NCBI GenBank assembly: GCA_048772705.1
Contig: JBLWGC010000092.1
Coordinates: 124,001 to 188,000 of the forward strand
Reading direction: 5' to 3'
Length of the DNA stretch: 64,000 nt
Origin: Leidyana gryllorum EB-2025a
Taxonomy: Eukaryota; Apicomplexa
Shown here piece after piece: positions 44,936 to 55,100 of the stretch (its first letter is position 1; each line of letters opens with the position of its first letter). The position numbers were made by a program, and so were the translations under genes. The notes beneath the pieces were generated by a model. The model was not told where the DNA came from. It saw nothing but the letters and a program-made list of their open reading frames with translations, and did no database searches.

Positions 44936-46159
44936 ATGAGTACTAATGGGCCGTGTAAGGCCAGTCTTGAGGCAATAATATGCACTTCGGACACCATCCG
45001 TGACCAAAAAGCCTTGGAGAAGGATTGTGCCGCTTTGGCGGACAATAGTTCTCGTCGCAGGCGCTTATTACGTGATGCACACATCAACTTCCTCAGGAAG
45101 CCAGGAGCCGAGGTGCTCGGAGACAGTTTCATCTCCCTGACGGCTGCTGAGCCGTGGATTATCTACTGGAGTCTGCACGGGTTGGATCTGCTCGGTGAGG
45201 CGGACAACTATCTTTCGGACGAGACGGAGGTAACCCGGTAAGGGGGGTGGCCGCGGGGGGAGCTGGCTGGCTACATGGCTGGTGCTTGCAGGGTTAAGGA
45301 GCATCTGAGGAGGTGCCAAGGGGAGACCGGAGGGTTTGGAGGCGGGCCGAATCAAAATGGGCATTTGTCAACTACATATGCTGCAATCGCGGCATTGGCA
45401 ATAATCGGGCCGGAAGCTATTGATGAAGTAGTGGACAAGAGAAAGTTGGTAGAGTTCTTGTCAGCAATGAGAATACCCGATGGGGGTTTCTATACAACAG
45501 AGGGAGGAGAAGAGGATATGCGAGCTGCGTATTGCGCTGTCGCCTCTGCTGTACTTTGTGGTATCGAATTAGAAGGTGTTGAATCCCTGACCCGATACAT
45601 CTGCTCCTGCCAGAGATACGATGGAGGTATTAGTGGACTCCCCGGAGCCGAGTCACACGCAGGCTACACCTATTGTGGCTTGGCAGCACTCGTGCTTCTC
45701 AATCAAAGTAACCGCTTGCGTCTCGCAGACTTGATGGTGAGTAATGAGTGGCGGCCGGTCCACTGGAATGACCACACGTTTGATGTACCCTACTGTTGGT
45801 AGGCTTGGACACTCGCTCGCCAAGATGAGGTTGTGGGCGGGTTCAATGGGCGTCCGCATAAATTGGCCGACGCCTGCTATACTTTTTGGGTGGCAGCCAC
45901 TCTGAAGATGCTGGAGGACTGTATGGGGCTGCGATGCGCCCGTAAATGGATATCAGTCGCCAAAGTGCACGAGTATCTCCTGCAGTGCTGCCAAGTGGAC
46001 AAGGGAGGAATGCGTGATAAACCAGGAAAGAAACCTGACTGGTATCACACCTGCTATGCTCTAAGTGGTATGAGTATTTTGGGTCTTGAGAGACTAGGGA
46101 GAGTTGTCGCTCCCTTGAACTTAAAGCTTGATAGATGCACAAAAAACCTTACACTATGA
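44936..46159 (+). CDS. FNTB: Protein farnesyltransferase subunit beta
   Basis: Catalytic zinc subunit that farnesylates CaaX proteins such as Ras and Rheb. Exons 44936-45237, 45292-45736 and 45803-46159 (367 aa). An alpha-alpha barrel with the prenyltransferase repeats: GGFGGGPNQNGHLSTTYAAI, MRIPDGGFYTTEGGEEDMRA, CQRYDGGISGLPGAESHAGY, GGFNGRPHKLADACYTFWVA (zinc ligands Asp and Cys) and KPDWYHTCYALSGM (His ligand). GGFGGGPxQxxHLxxTYA and GFNGRPxKLxDxCY favour the farnesyl over the geranylgeranyl type I subunit. The TGA stop overlaps the ATG at 46156 of the next gene (ATGA). Confidence 0.92.
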
Positions 46160-47531
46160 AACACGGAGAGAACAGAGGAGACTGGTCTGACAGTCCTTCC
46201 ATACGCTATTTATCAACAGCCTCCACGAGGGGAGTCTCAATACCAGTGGGGGTCCCCTTGAGCACCACAGCCAGCGGCTTGAGCCAAATGAACCCCGCAT
46301 TCGGCTCCACCCAGTGGGACGCCGACAATACCAATCGCAGCAAACAAGCTCCCCGCTATCAGGATACGCCACTTGCCGCTCATACCCAAGTTACGGCCTT
46401 CAGAGAGGCAACGGAGTACGTTCCAGCCCCAGTTGGCCATTCCCGCGGTGACACTCTACCCCTCCAAAATACTACGGGAAGTAGAGTCAACACCTCTTAT
46501 GAAGCCTCCACCCGCTCCATACCGGTTTCGCAGTTGCCCAACGTTGCCACACACAGCATACAACAACAGAGACCGGCTGGACGGATCATTGGAGAAGAGA
46601 TTGTTGAAACCGAAATCCGGGTCCCCAAAGTGGTACGTCATGAGGAGATTCGCGAGCGTCAAATCACCATTCCTGAACGCGTGGTTCGTGAAGAGCTGAT
46701 TGAAGAGAAGCAGCGAGTCCGGGAGCGTATAATACAGGTGGAAAAGATAGTCCCAGTCATTAAATATGTAAATGAGGAGGTTATCGAATATCAAGAACGT
46801 GTGGTGCCGAAACCTGAAGTACGGATAGAATACCATGAAGTCAAAGTGGACAAGCCTGTGATACAAGAAAAGATAGTCGAGAAGAAAGTGCCCATTGTGA
46901 CAGAGCGACGAGTCGAAGTGGAACAAATCGAGCACCGCGAAGTGCCAGTCTTGAAACAGATTGAGGTACCCGAAGTTAAAATTGTCACCAAAGACGTCCC
47001 TCGCCCGGTGGATCGATATGTCGACGTAAGTGGGCGGTGTTGGACAGCAAACACACACGTGTGTACGTTTCCTATGACAGGTGCCGGTGCCACAAGTTCG
47101 GGAGATTGAACGTTATAATGAAGTTTGCCGTCGAATCCCTGTAGCTGTGGAGCAAATCGAGAACGCTACCTACGTCTTGCCGCAATTGGAGGCTGAGTAC
47201 GAAGAAGTTCGGGTACCGATCTATGTGCCAACGTTCGTTCAAGTGCCGATTGCAGCCGACACGCTCACAGCCGAGGTGAGTGATTAGCTTGGCGCTCCTT
47301 TGATTGAATGGCTTATTCTGCTTTCAGGCTCGACTGGAATGTCAAAACCTAATGCGCCAAATATTCCATGTGGCTCAGCAGCAGATGCCAAGTTTGTGCG
47401 TTATTGAAGAACTTGGCGACAATGTCCGTAGATTCGTCCCCTCTTTCGAAACCGATCCAGAAGTGATCCAAGCGACAATGGCAGAGAAGATTCGGGCGTT
47501 GCATAAAGCAGGAGCTGCTGCATTTTCTTGA
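46156..47531 (+). CDS. Alveolin (inner membrane complex protein) 1
   Basis: Intermediate-filament-like cytoskeletal protein that lies under the alveolar membrane sacs. Exons 46156-47025, 47081-47275 and 47328-47531 (422 aa). After a Ser/Thr/Gln-rich N-terminus come the alveolin repeats, dense in Val, Glu, Lys, Ile and Pro (VPKVVRHEEIRERQITIPER, IVEKKVPIVTERRVEVEQIE, VPVPQVREIERYNEV). A conserved block follows (VAVEQIENATYVLPQLEAEY), then a C-terminal domain with MPSLCVIEELGDNVRRFVP. The start could be the ATG at 46135 (seven residues longer, same frame), which would overlap the upstream gene by 25 bp. Exon boundaries match those of alveolin 2. Confidence 0.9.
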
Positions 47532-47585
47532 CTCTTTCATTGAAAAAGAAAATTGGACTGTTATCAGTGTAGCTGGGTAGCGACA

Positions 47586-48789
47586 ATGTATCAGCAGCAG
47601 GGTGGCGCTTCAAGTCAAACTCAAACTCAGACTCAGTCTGCGGTGCACACATTGGCGGACCTCCGTCAAGCGACTCAAGCTGTTCCCGAAAGTCGGCACT
47701 CTTCGTTTCAACCATTTGTCGCCGGGACGCAAGCTTATTCAACGGGTCTCGAGTATTCCAGTGGTGAAGCAACGCACAATGGGATGCGAATCATCGGAGA
47801 ACAAGTGAGTTGTGATTGTGTTGGACTGTTGAACATTATTGCTGCGTTGACAGACTATTGAACATGAGGTGACAGTGCCCAAGAAGATTATGGTAGAAGA
47901 GACTATTCACAAAACGATCGTCGTTCCTGAGACTATAGTGACTGAGAAGACGATCGAGGAGACCCATAAGGTACGAGAACGTATTGTCAAAGTGGCCAAG
48001 GAGGTCTATGTGGACAAAATTGTTGAGGAGCCGGTGATTGAGGTTGTCGAGAAGATCATTGAAAAGGAGGAAATTCAGATTGTCTATGAAGAGAAAGCGG
48101 TCGAGAAGGTTCAACTTCAAGAAGTGGTCGTAGAACGCCGAGTCCCGGTGGAAACTATCAAGCGAGTGGAATACGACAACCCTCAGTATGTACACGTGGA
48201 GCAGATCAGACAAGTCGAGGTGCCAGAGACCAAACTTGTGTATAAAGATGTCCCCGTGCCAGTGGATCAATATGTCACGGTAGGAGCTGACGACAATGCC
48301 GCCCAACCCCAATTGACTGATCCTGTTATAGGTGGACGTCCCGGTGGTCAAAGAGGTGGAGGTCTTCCAGGAGGTCCCTCGCATAGTTCCGACCGGCCTT
48401 GAACAAGTCATTCACCAGACTTACATCCTGCCTGAGCTGCAGAGTGAGGTTGAGGAGGTCCCGTACCCTGTCTTTGTGCCCAAGTTTACTGAGGTCCCTG
48501 TGCCCATAGATACATTGACCGAAGAGGTAGGCCGGCGGGACTTTGTGTTCTTATTCATAATGTACTAATAATGTCGCAGGGCAAGTTGCAAGCAGAGAAC
48601 CTCGCCAGACAAGTCATGATGGCCACTGCTCAACAAATGCCGAGTTTGTGTGTACTCGAAGATTTGGGCCACCAAGCCAAGAAAGTTATGCCACAGCGGG
48701 AGACCAATCCTCGCGTGCTCCAAGAACGTCACGCTGAGATGATTCGAAAAGTTCAGGCCGGCGACCAGGCACCTCAAGCATCCACTTAG
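47586..48789 (+). CDS. Alveolin (inner membrane complex protein) 2
   Basis: Tandem paralogue of the previous gene, starting 54 bp after its stop. Exons 47586-47804, 47854-48279, 48332-48526 and 48580-48789 (349 aa). N-terminal Gln/Ser/Thr-rich part, then alveolin repeats (VPKKIMVEETIHKTIVVPE, VVVERRVPVETIKRVEYDN), the block VPTGLEQVIHQTYILPELQS and a C-terminal domain with MPSLCVLEDLGHQAKKVMP. The last three exons have the same boundaries and phases as in alveolin 1, so the pair arose by duplication. An extra intron splits it just after the GMRIIGEQ motif, where alveolin 1 (GRIIGEE) has none. The TAG stop overlaps the stop of the opposing MFS gene. Confidence 0.9.
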
Positions 48790-51154
48790 ACGGACACCAC
48801 GCTATCTGTATGATGAAGTCTCCAGTGTGTGTGCACCCGCCGTTCTTTGATCTCGAAGAGGAACACGACCGCTACCAACAGAGTTATCCCCGCCATCATC
48901 GGCAACCGCACTGCATTAGACAATAGGACACGCGTTACACACACAAACTATCCAACTGACCTGACAATCCACACATTTCATTCCCACCCTCAGCGGTATG
49001 CCAAATTGCGACAATGGCCAGTCTAGCGATCAGAGGTGTGAACCAGAAAGCGAACAGCAGGTAGGACATGGCCAACCGGCTTTCATTCAAGGCGAAGGTC
49101 TGCAAGCCAAAGGAGACCGCTGAGGGGGAAAAGAGAACTTGGTGCAGAATGTTGAATATCAGTGAACCAATGATCCCCAACCAGCGACCGAACGAGTGCT
49201 GCGAGATTTCAGACAAACTGTGCGGCGGCAATGACTAAATGAACCTCACCTCCAGAATCTCTGTGCATCCTTCGCGGTAGAGGGTGACTGCTAACATTAT
49301 GCCAGGAACACCCAGGCACACTGTCTGAAGAAAGGCAACCACTGCGTGCATCGATGTGCGGTGCCAAAAGCGATTGAACAGATAACCGGGAACTACTCCA
49401 AATACCGCCAAGGCGGAAGTAGCGCATAAAAGGCCAGCGGCCCAACCATTAGAGGCATTCTTGCTGTAAAACAACAACTGGGCAGTCTCGGAATAAAAGA
49501 AGAAGCCCAGCGATAACCACGTGAAGAACAAAAGCGCATATAAGAAATCCCGACGGAAACCTGGACAATTCTTCAGGTGATAGCGGATAGATTTGATGTT
49601 ATCAGCGGCTCCTCGCGGTACTTCCGATATTGCAGCATGCACCCGTCGAGGTGGTAACCCACCATTGTACAATCTCAAACATAAAATTGCCTTTTTGTGT
49701 TCATGACGTCTCAAGTGGCCTGCCAGTCGCCGTTGTAAAGGGGGTCGCACAATTCATGCAACGCCTAATCACACTCACACTCGCGCACACACTCGCAACA
49801 CACATCCAAAGTCAGTGATTAACAGCACAGTGCCTCCTGTTCCACGACCGACCAGTCAGCTGATCGATCACTTTGGGGACAAACAGCACTTACCCGCCAC
49901 AGAGTCGTCGACCTTCATGAGATTTGACCGGAAAATGATATATACCACTCCGGCTAGTATCAGTCCCGCAATGGACTTGGCGGTGTAGGCGTTTTCAGTG
50001 GGTCGCGGAAACCATCCTGCCGACGTTGGCTCTGTCGTATACACCAAGACGATAGCGGACAGCATCGTATTGATGGTGAAGCCAATGCAGAAGGATCCAA
50101 CCACCATCGCCCCCGCCATGTCCATGAAATGACAAATAAGTGATTCATACAGAAACAAGGCAACTGCCCACATTGTGATCCCTGATGCGGCCCCATCTAG
50201 GATTCTATTGACCAGCAGACTCCAAATATTGGCATCGACAATAGCGACAGTGTTGCCAATTATATGCAGCCACATCGACAATCGGATGAGTCTGAGTCTC
50301 CGACAGTCCCGAAGCGGAGTATAATGAAGGATTAAAGCAACGAGGCCAGCAGCAGCAACAAAAGGTCCCTCAACGAAGAGCTGCCACCACAGTGTGGGCA
50401 ACTCATGGTGAATGGGGGAATCTGGCCGCGCACGATTGAAACCCACAATAACAAGGGGCGATACGGTTAACATCATACGCAGGATTTGAGCCGAGGGGTG
50501 TGTAGACACTCGATCCATCTTGGAAATGAGTACCGAAATGTTACTGGTAGTGTCTTCGCTCTGTTTGCGGCAACAGCACCCTCGAGTTTGTTCACTCGGA
50601 ATTACACTTCCGCCATCTATTTCTGGCTCTTGAACACTCACACTGTACTCTATTTCATTCCGTTCGTCGGGAGGAAGGCCAAAGTAGACGCGCTGAGTAT
50701 CATAGAACCGAGGATTGGCGCCCTCCTCTGCCAGCTTTATCGAGCTGGTGGACTCCATCTCTGCTCTCGGCGATTGAGGCGGTAACTCCATACCGAGGCT
50801 CGACCGTCGGGGTGAAGACCTTTGATACGAGGCTCCGCGGCTTCTGCTGTTTGTGCGGGAACGTCTCCGAGTGTCCGTAGAAGATCTTCTTCGCTCATGG
50901 CGATAAGGTCCACTCAAGCTGAAAGGTCCTGAACCCCCTCCACCAGCCGTCAAAGCGGCTGTCAGCCCAGCCGCACTGGTCTGCTTGAACTCCAATGGTG
51001 AATTCTCGAGGTCGTATATTGCTTCAGCCAAATGCACATCTCCAACGTAAATCGAACGGCTATCTGTAACCTCACCGGGTCCGCCCTCTCCTCCAATTTC
51101 TCCGAATTCCTCTGTTGAGGAGAACGGTGGGGCATAAAGGGGGCTCGGGCGCAT
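48786..51154 (-). CDS. Multi-pass transporter-like membrane protein (MFS type)
   Basis: Exons 51154-49894, 49719-49250, 49198-48961 and 48910-48786 (697 aa). The first about 210 residues are cytosolic and disordered (RRSSTDTRRRSRTNSRSRGA), and a CCC cluster follows. Then about twelve hydrophobic helices in two groups of six, separated by a charged loop (GHLRRHEHKKAILCLRLYNG), as in the major facilitator superfamily. The last exon gives the final helix (MAGITLLVAVVFLFEI) and a short basic tail. No substrate motif is recognised. The acceptor at 49199 was chosen by phase over a nearer AG. The start is 8 bp after the PAP2 stop. Confidence 0.72.
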
Positions 51155-51162
51155 TTTTGCTA

Positions 51163-52140
51163 TCAGGCAACTGTACTGGGGATGCCACTGGCGGCGCCCT
51201 GAGGTTCTCTATCTTTGGGGCTGCCTAACTGCTGGGCTTCAATGTCGCTGAGGGAGAGCTGGTCTTGGGGCAACCGAACTGCCTCGCGGTACGAGAACCG
51301 TTCGGCCACTCGCCGGACGCGTCGCCGATCATAAATTGCCTGAGCCGCTGGCTTCATCTCCAAGGGGAAATAGAAACTGCAACAGATCCAGGCCGTGACC
51401 ATGCCAATGATCGAACCTGCAACCACATCAGAAGGGTGATGTCGATAGTCGCTTGTTCGGGAAACAGCTACTGCTGTAGGGACTGACAAGATGCCAAAGG
51501 GGATCACCAAACGCCAGCTGCCTATGTTACGGAACAGGCACAACTTGGAGTAGGCCCACAGCGCTACAAAACCCATTTGCGCAAAACTCATCACAGAGTG
51601 TGCAGAAGGGAAAGACTGGCGACCATCCTCCAAAGCTGCTTCAGAAAGCTTCGTATGCCCTGTGCAGTCCGGTATCTCCGGAATATCTTCCCAAGAAGTC
51701 CATCCAAACGCCTTCATCCAGTCATGGTAATCGTTCATCCCGAAACACCGTGCAAGATAGTCAGGCCGGGGCCGTCCGTACATTCGCTTCACCAGTTCAC
51801 AGATCAGCCATCCAAATGCCGCAGACAGCGAGATGCCCAACATGTACGTCGTCACTTCTTCGGCTATCCCCGTCCAGTCCCAATGACCCATATAACGTAG
51901 CAGAAACACTCCTAACAAGAGAATGCTGATCGCCATGACAGCTAGTAAAACGGTAGCAGCTGCTTCGCTGAACATCTGTCGCTCTTCGTATGGATACGCA
52001 TATTTGCTCCAATCATTGCCTTGGACTCGTCGCACAAAAGGGTGGTATGTGGATCGAAATATGATAGTGGCTACGATTACTGCTAATCGTGCCGCAATTT
52101 CGAGGGTCAGATATGTCTTGTTCAAAAGGAAGGGGGGCAT
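51163..52140 (-). CDS. PAP2-family lipid phosphate phosphatase
   Basis: Integral membrane phosphatase acting on phosphatidate or related lipid phosphates. Single exon, 325 aa, with six hydrophobic helices. The three catalytic motifs are complete: KRMYGRPRP (KX6RP type), FPSAHS, and SRTSDYRHHPSDVVAG with the catalytic His and Asp. A 40-residue insertion (FGWTSWEDIPEIPDCTGH) sits between motifs 1 and 2. Whether it is lipid phosphate phosphatase or phosphatidate phosphatase in vivo cannot be told from sequence. It lies between the ABCC and MFS genes on the same strand, with spacers of 38 and 8 bp. Confidence 0.88.
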   Translation of the reverse strand: MPPFLLNKTYLTLEIAARLAVIVATIIFRSTYHPFVRRVQGNDWSKYAYPYEERQMFSEAAATVLLAVMAISILLLGVFLLRYMGHWDWTGIAEEVTTYMLGISLSAAFGWLICELVKRMYGRPRPDYLARCFGMNDYHDWMKAFGWTSWEDIPEIPDCTGHTKLSEAALEDGRQSFPSAHSVMSFAQMGFVALWAYSKLCLFRNIGSWRLVIPFGILSVPTAVAVSRTSDYRHHPSDVVAGSIIGMVTAWICCSFYFPLEMKPAAQAIYDRRRVRRVAERFSYREAVRLPQDQLSLSDIEAQQLGSPKDREPQGAASGIPSTVA

Positions 52141-52178
52141 CTGCGCTTTATAAAAAGATTGCCAAAAGGATATTTTGT

Positions 52179-55100
52179 CTAAGCACTATCCCCAGTGCTC
52201 TGGGCGGACAAAGGGACCTCGGGTTCGCCTGCTGCTTTGACGAGCGACGAAAAAATCGAATCAGGGTTCTTCAGAAGCTCAGCCGGAGTTCCGTACTCAG
52301 CAATCGTTCCGCGATCCATCACCACAATCTGACATGGTGGTGATACACTGTCATCGTACAAACACACGCGTGCTCACCTTATCGTAGTCAAGAACTGTTG
52401 CGATGCGATGAGCAATGGTGACTATAGTACAGTTTGCAAAACACCGCCTGATCGTCTGCTGGATGGCGGCATCAGTCTGAGGATCCACAGCACTCGTGGC
52501 TTCGTCCAGTAACAGAATGCGACTGTCGCGTAGCAGCACTCTGGTTAAGCAGAACAGTTGACGTTGGCCAATGCTGAAGTTGGAGCCCTCCTCTCGCAAG
52601 GGCGTTTCGAGACCGTCTGGCAAGTCTCTGATGACCTGTGCCAGGCAGGCGTCGTCCAAAGCCTCCCAAATTTGAGAATCAGTACGGATTCCCATGGGAT
52701 CCAAACTATCGCGCACAGAACCAGTGAAAAGGACAGGATCCTGAGGGATGACCCCGAGTCGACTGCGCATTTCTTGAACATTAAGGGATTGCAGATCGAC
52801 TCCGTCGATCTCGATGCTGCCGATAGTGGGCTCGACCAGTCGAAGTAGAGTTGAAATGATGGATGACTTTCCAGCCCCTGTTCTCCCAACGATTCCGACC
52901 TGATGCGGAGTGATGTGTGTCAAAATCTCTGTAGGATTGAGAGTAAGTAGCTCACCCTTTCACCAGCGTTTATAGTGAGGTTGATATCTCGAAGAGCCCA
53001 AGGCAAATTGGGTCTATATTGTAAACTTAAATTCTCGATGTCGATCTGTCCTCGTGAGGGCCAGTCTTTGGGTAAAGTAGTGGTGACGGGGAATTTGCTT
53101 CCCTCCTGTGGCACACTTTCTTCGCTGCAGTACTCGCTGACTCTCTCCACGGACACTATGTTCGACTCCCGGACTCTGCAGTTGCATATTGATTGCTTTT
53201 GAAGAAAGAGAGCCCACCCTGAAACGCGGACAAGTTCGTTGAGCGCCGAGGTTACAGTGAGCGCATAAGTTATGGCGAGACCGGCGACACCACCAGTGAT
53301 GGTTCCAGCCCCAATGACAGAGCAGAAAGCAGCACAGGCAACAACAATGCTACCGGTGAGCTCAAGTCGTACCGAAAGCCATCGATTCGCCATTACGTTG
53401 AGGAGATTGGCCCCCATGGCTGCTTGTAGGTGGTTGTATCCCATTTCGGTGAACCACTTCATCTTGCCATAGGCCCTGATAGTCGGAAGGCCATCCAATG
53501 TTTCAGTAAAGTGAGTGACAATGGGCGATCGAAGTGTTGAGTCGATACGTTTGAGCTGTCGGGCAATGTTGATGAACTGTCGCTGGATAGCATTGTACAC
53601 AATGCCGAGGGGAGCGAGGACAATGATGGAGTAGGGTAGAGCGAGCACCACCACGCCCACAGAACACAACACCGTACATATCTGTCTCAGATAACTGTAG
53701 AGGTTATCTGGTATCGCATTATCAATAACAAACAGATCCTTGGAAAACCGGTTTAGGATACGTCCAACCGGAGTGGATTCAAAGAAAGTCATCGTGGCTC
53801 CGGTTATTTGTTTCAACATATTGTCGTGGAACCCTCGAGCAGCTCGTTGACTTCCACAAGCGAGCAGATAAGCTGAACACGACGCAGTGAAGACCGAACA
53901 CAGAGAGATGCACGAGTACAACAATATGCCTCGAAGTGCTGATACATATCGTGGATCGGAACCGTCCATTGTGTGATTCGTCCAGTAACTCAACCACACG
54001 GTCGAGCCTGCCTCCACCAGTTGTGCCAACACACATGTCACAATCAATGACAGCACCAGCAGTAACCCTCCAGCCATTATAATGTACTCTCTGTACACAC
54101 TCCAGGCAACAGCACCTGTTTCAACGTGTTCCTTCACTAACAACCCGGAATCTGCCGCCTTGGAAGATACTTCACCATCCTCACTCACGCCGGTATGTTC
54201 ATCATGAGGATTTCGGCGCGACCGAATACTCATCACACTGCGAGGCTCGTCCACACACGCTATCAGTTCATCTGTGCCCTGAGCTGTCTCCTCCGCAGGC
54301 TGAGAAATGTCCCCACAGGACTCCAACAGCGAGTTGGAAGAGATCAGTGAGCTTGTCAGTGACTGCATCATCCGGGCTCTCTGGTTTGCTGGAATCATCT
54401 GAAGGGTCTCTGCGGATAACGCCCGGAAACTCTCATCGTCCAGCGCTTGGCTCAGAGAGGAGAAGTGTTTGCCTTGGCCTCCGTCCAAGAAAATGATCTG
54501 ATCGGCCCGAGACAGAGTCTCCAAACGATGGGTCACAAATACGATGCACTTGTTCTTCAACATTCCTTCGAAAACGTGCTCAAAGATGTGCTCCGCAACG
54601 TGAGTGTCCACAGCACTCAATACATCGTCGAGTACATAGACATCCGCATTACGATACACCGCACGTGCCAGGGAAACCCGGTGTTTTTGACCACCCGAAA
54701 GATTGATCCCTCTCTCGCCGATTTCAGTCAGATCTCCGTGCACCAACATCTCTAAATCCGCCTCCAAAGCGCACGCCCGAATGACGTTCATGTACCTCTC
54801 TGATTCATACGGCAGACCAAACAAGATGTTCTCTCGCAAGGTGACCGAGCGTACCCATGGCAACTGATTTCAAGTAAACTTCGAGCCACTCAGACCCTTA
54901 CCTGTGTACAGTACGCCACTGTGCCATGCACAAAGGTGTCCCCAAACACTGGTTGAATCTCGCCTGTGATAGCACTCAAGAGAGTAGACTTCCCAACACC
55001 GGTACGCCCCACAATGGCAGTCAAGTGGCAGTTAGGCGCCACCGAGATGCTTATGCCATCAAGCACTGGCTTCTGGTCGGGATATTGAATCCGCAACGAC

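Noticed and set aside
46456-48411. Minus-strand frames opposite both alveolin genes
   Set aside because: The Val/Glu/Lys repeats produce stop-poor complements rich in Phe, Leu, His and Asn. Two paralogues show the same artefact.
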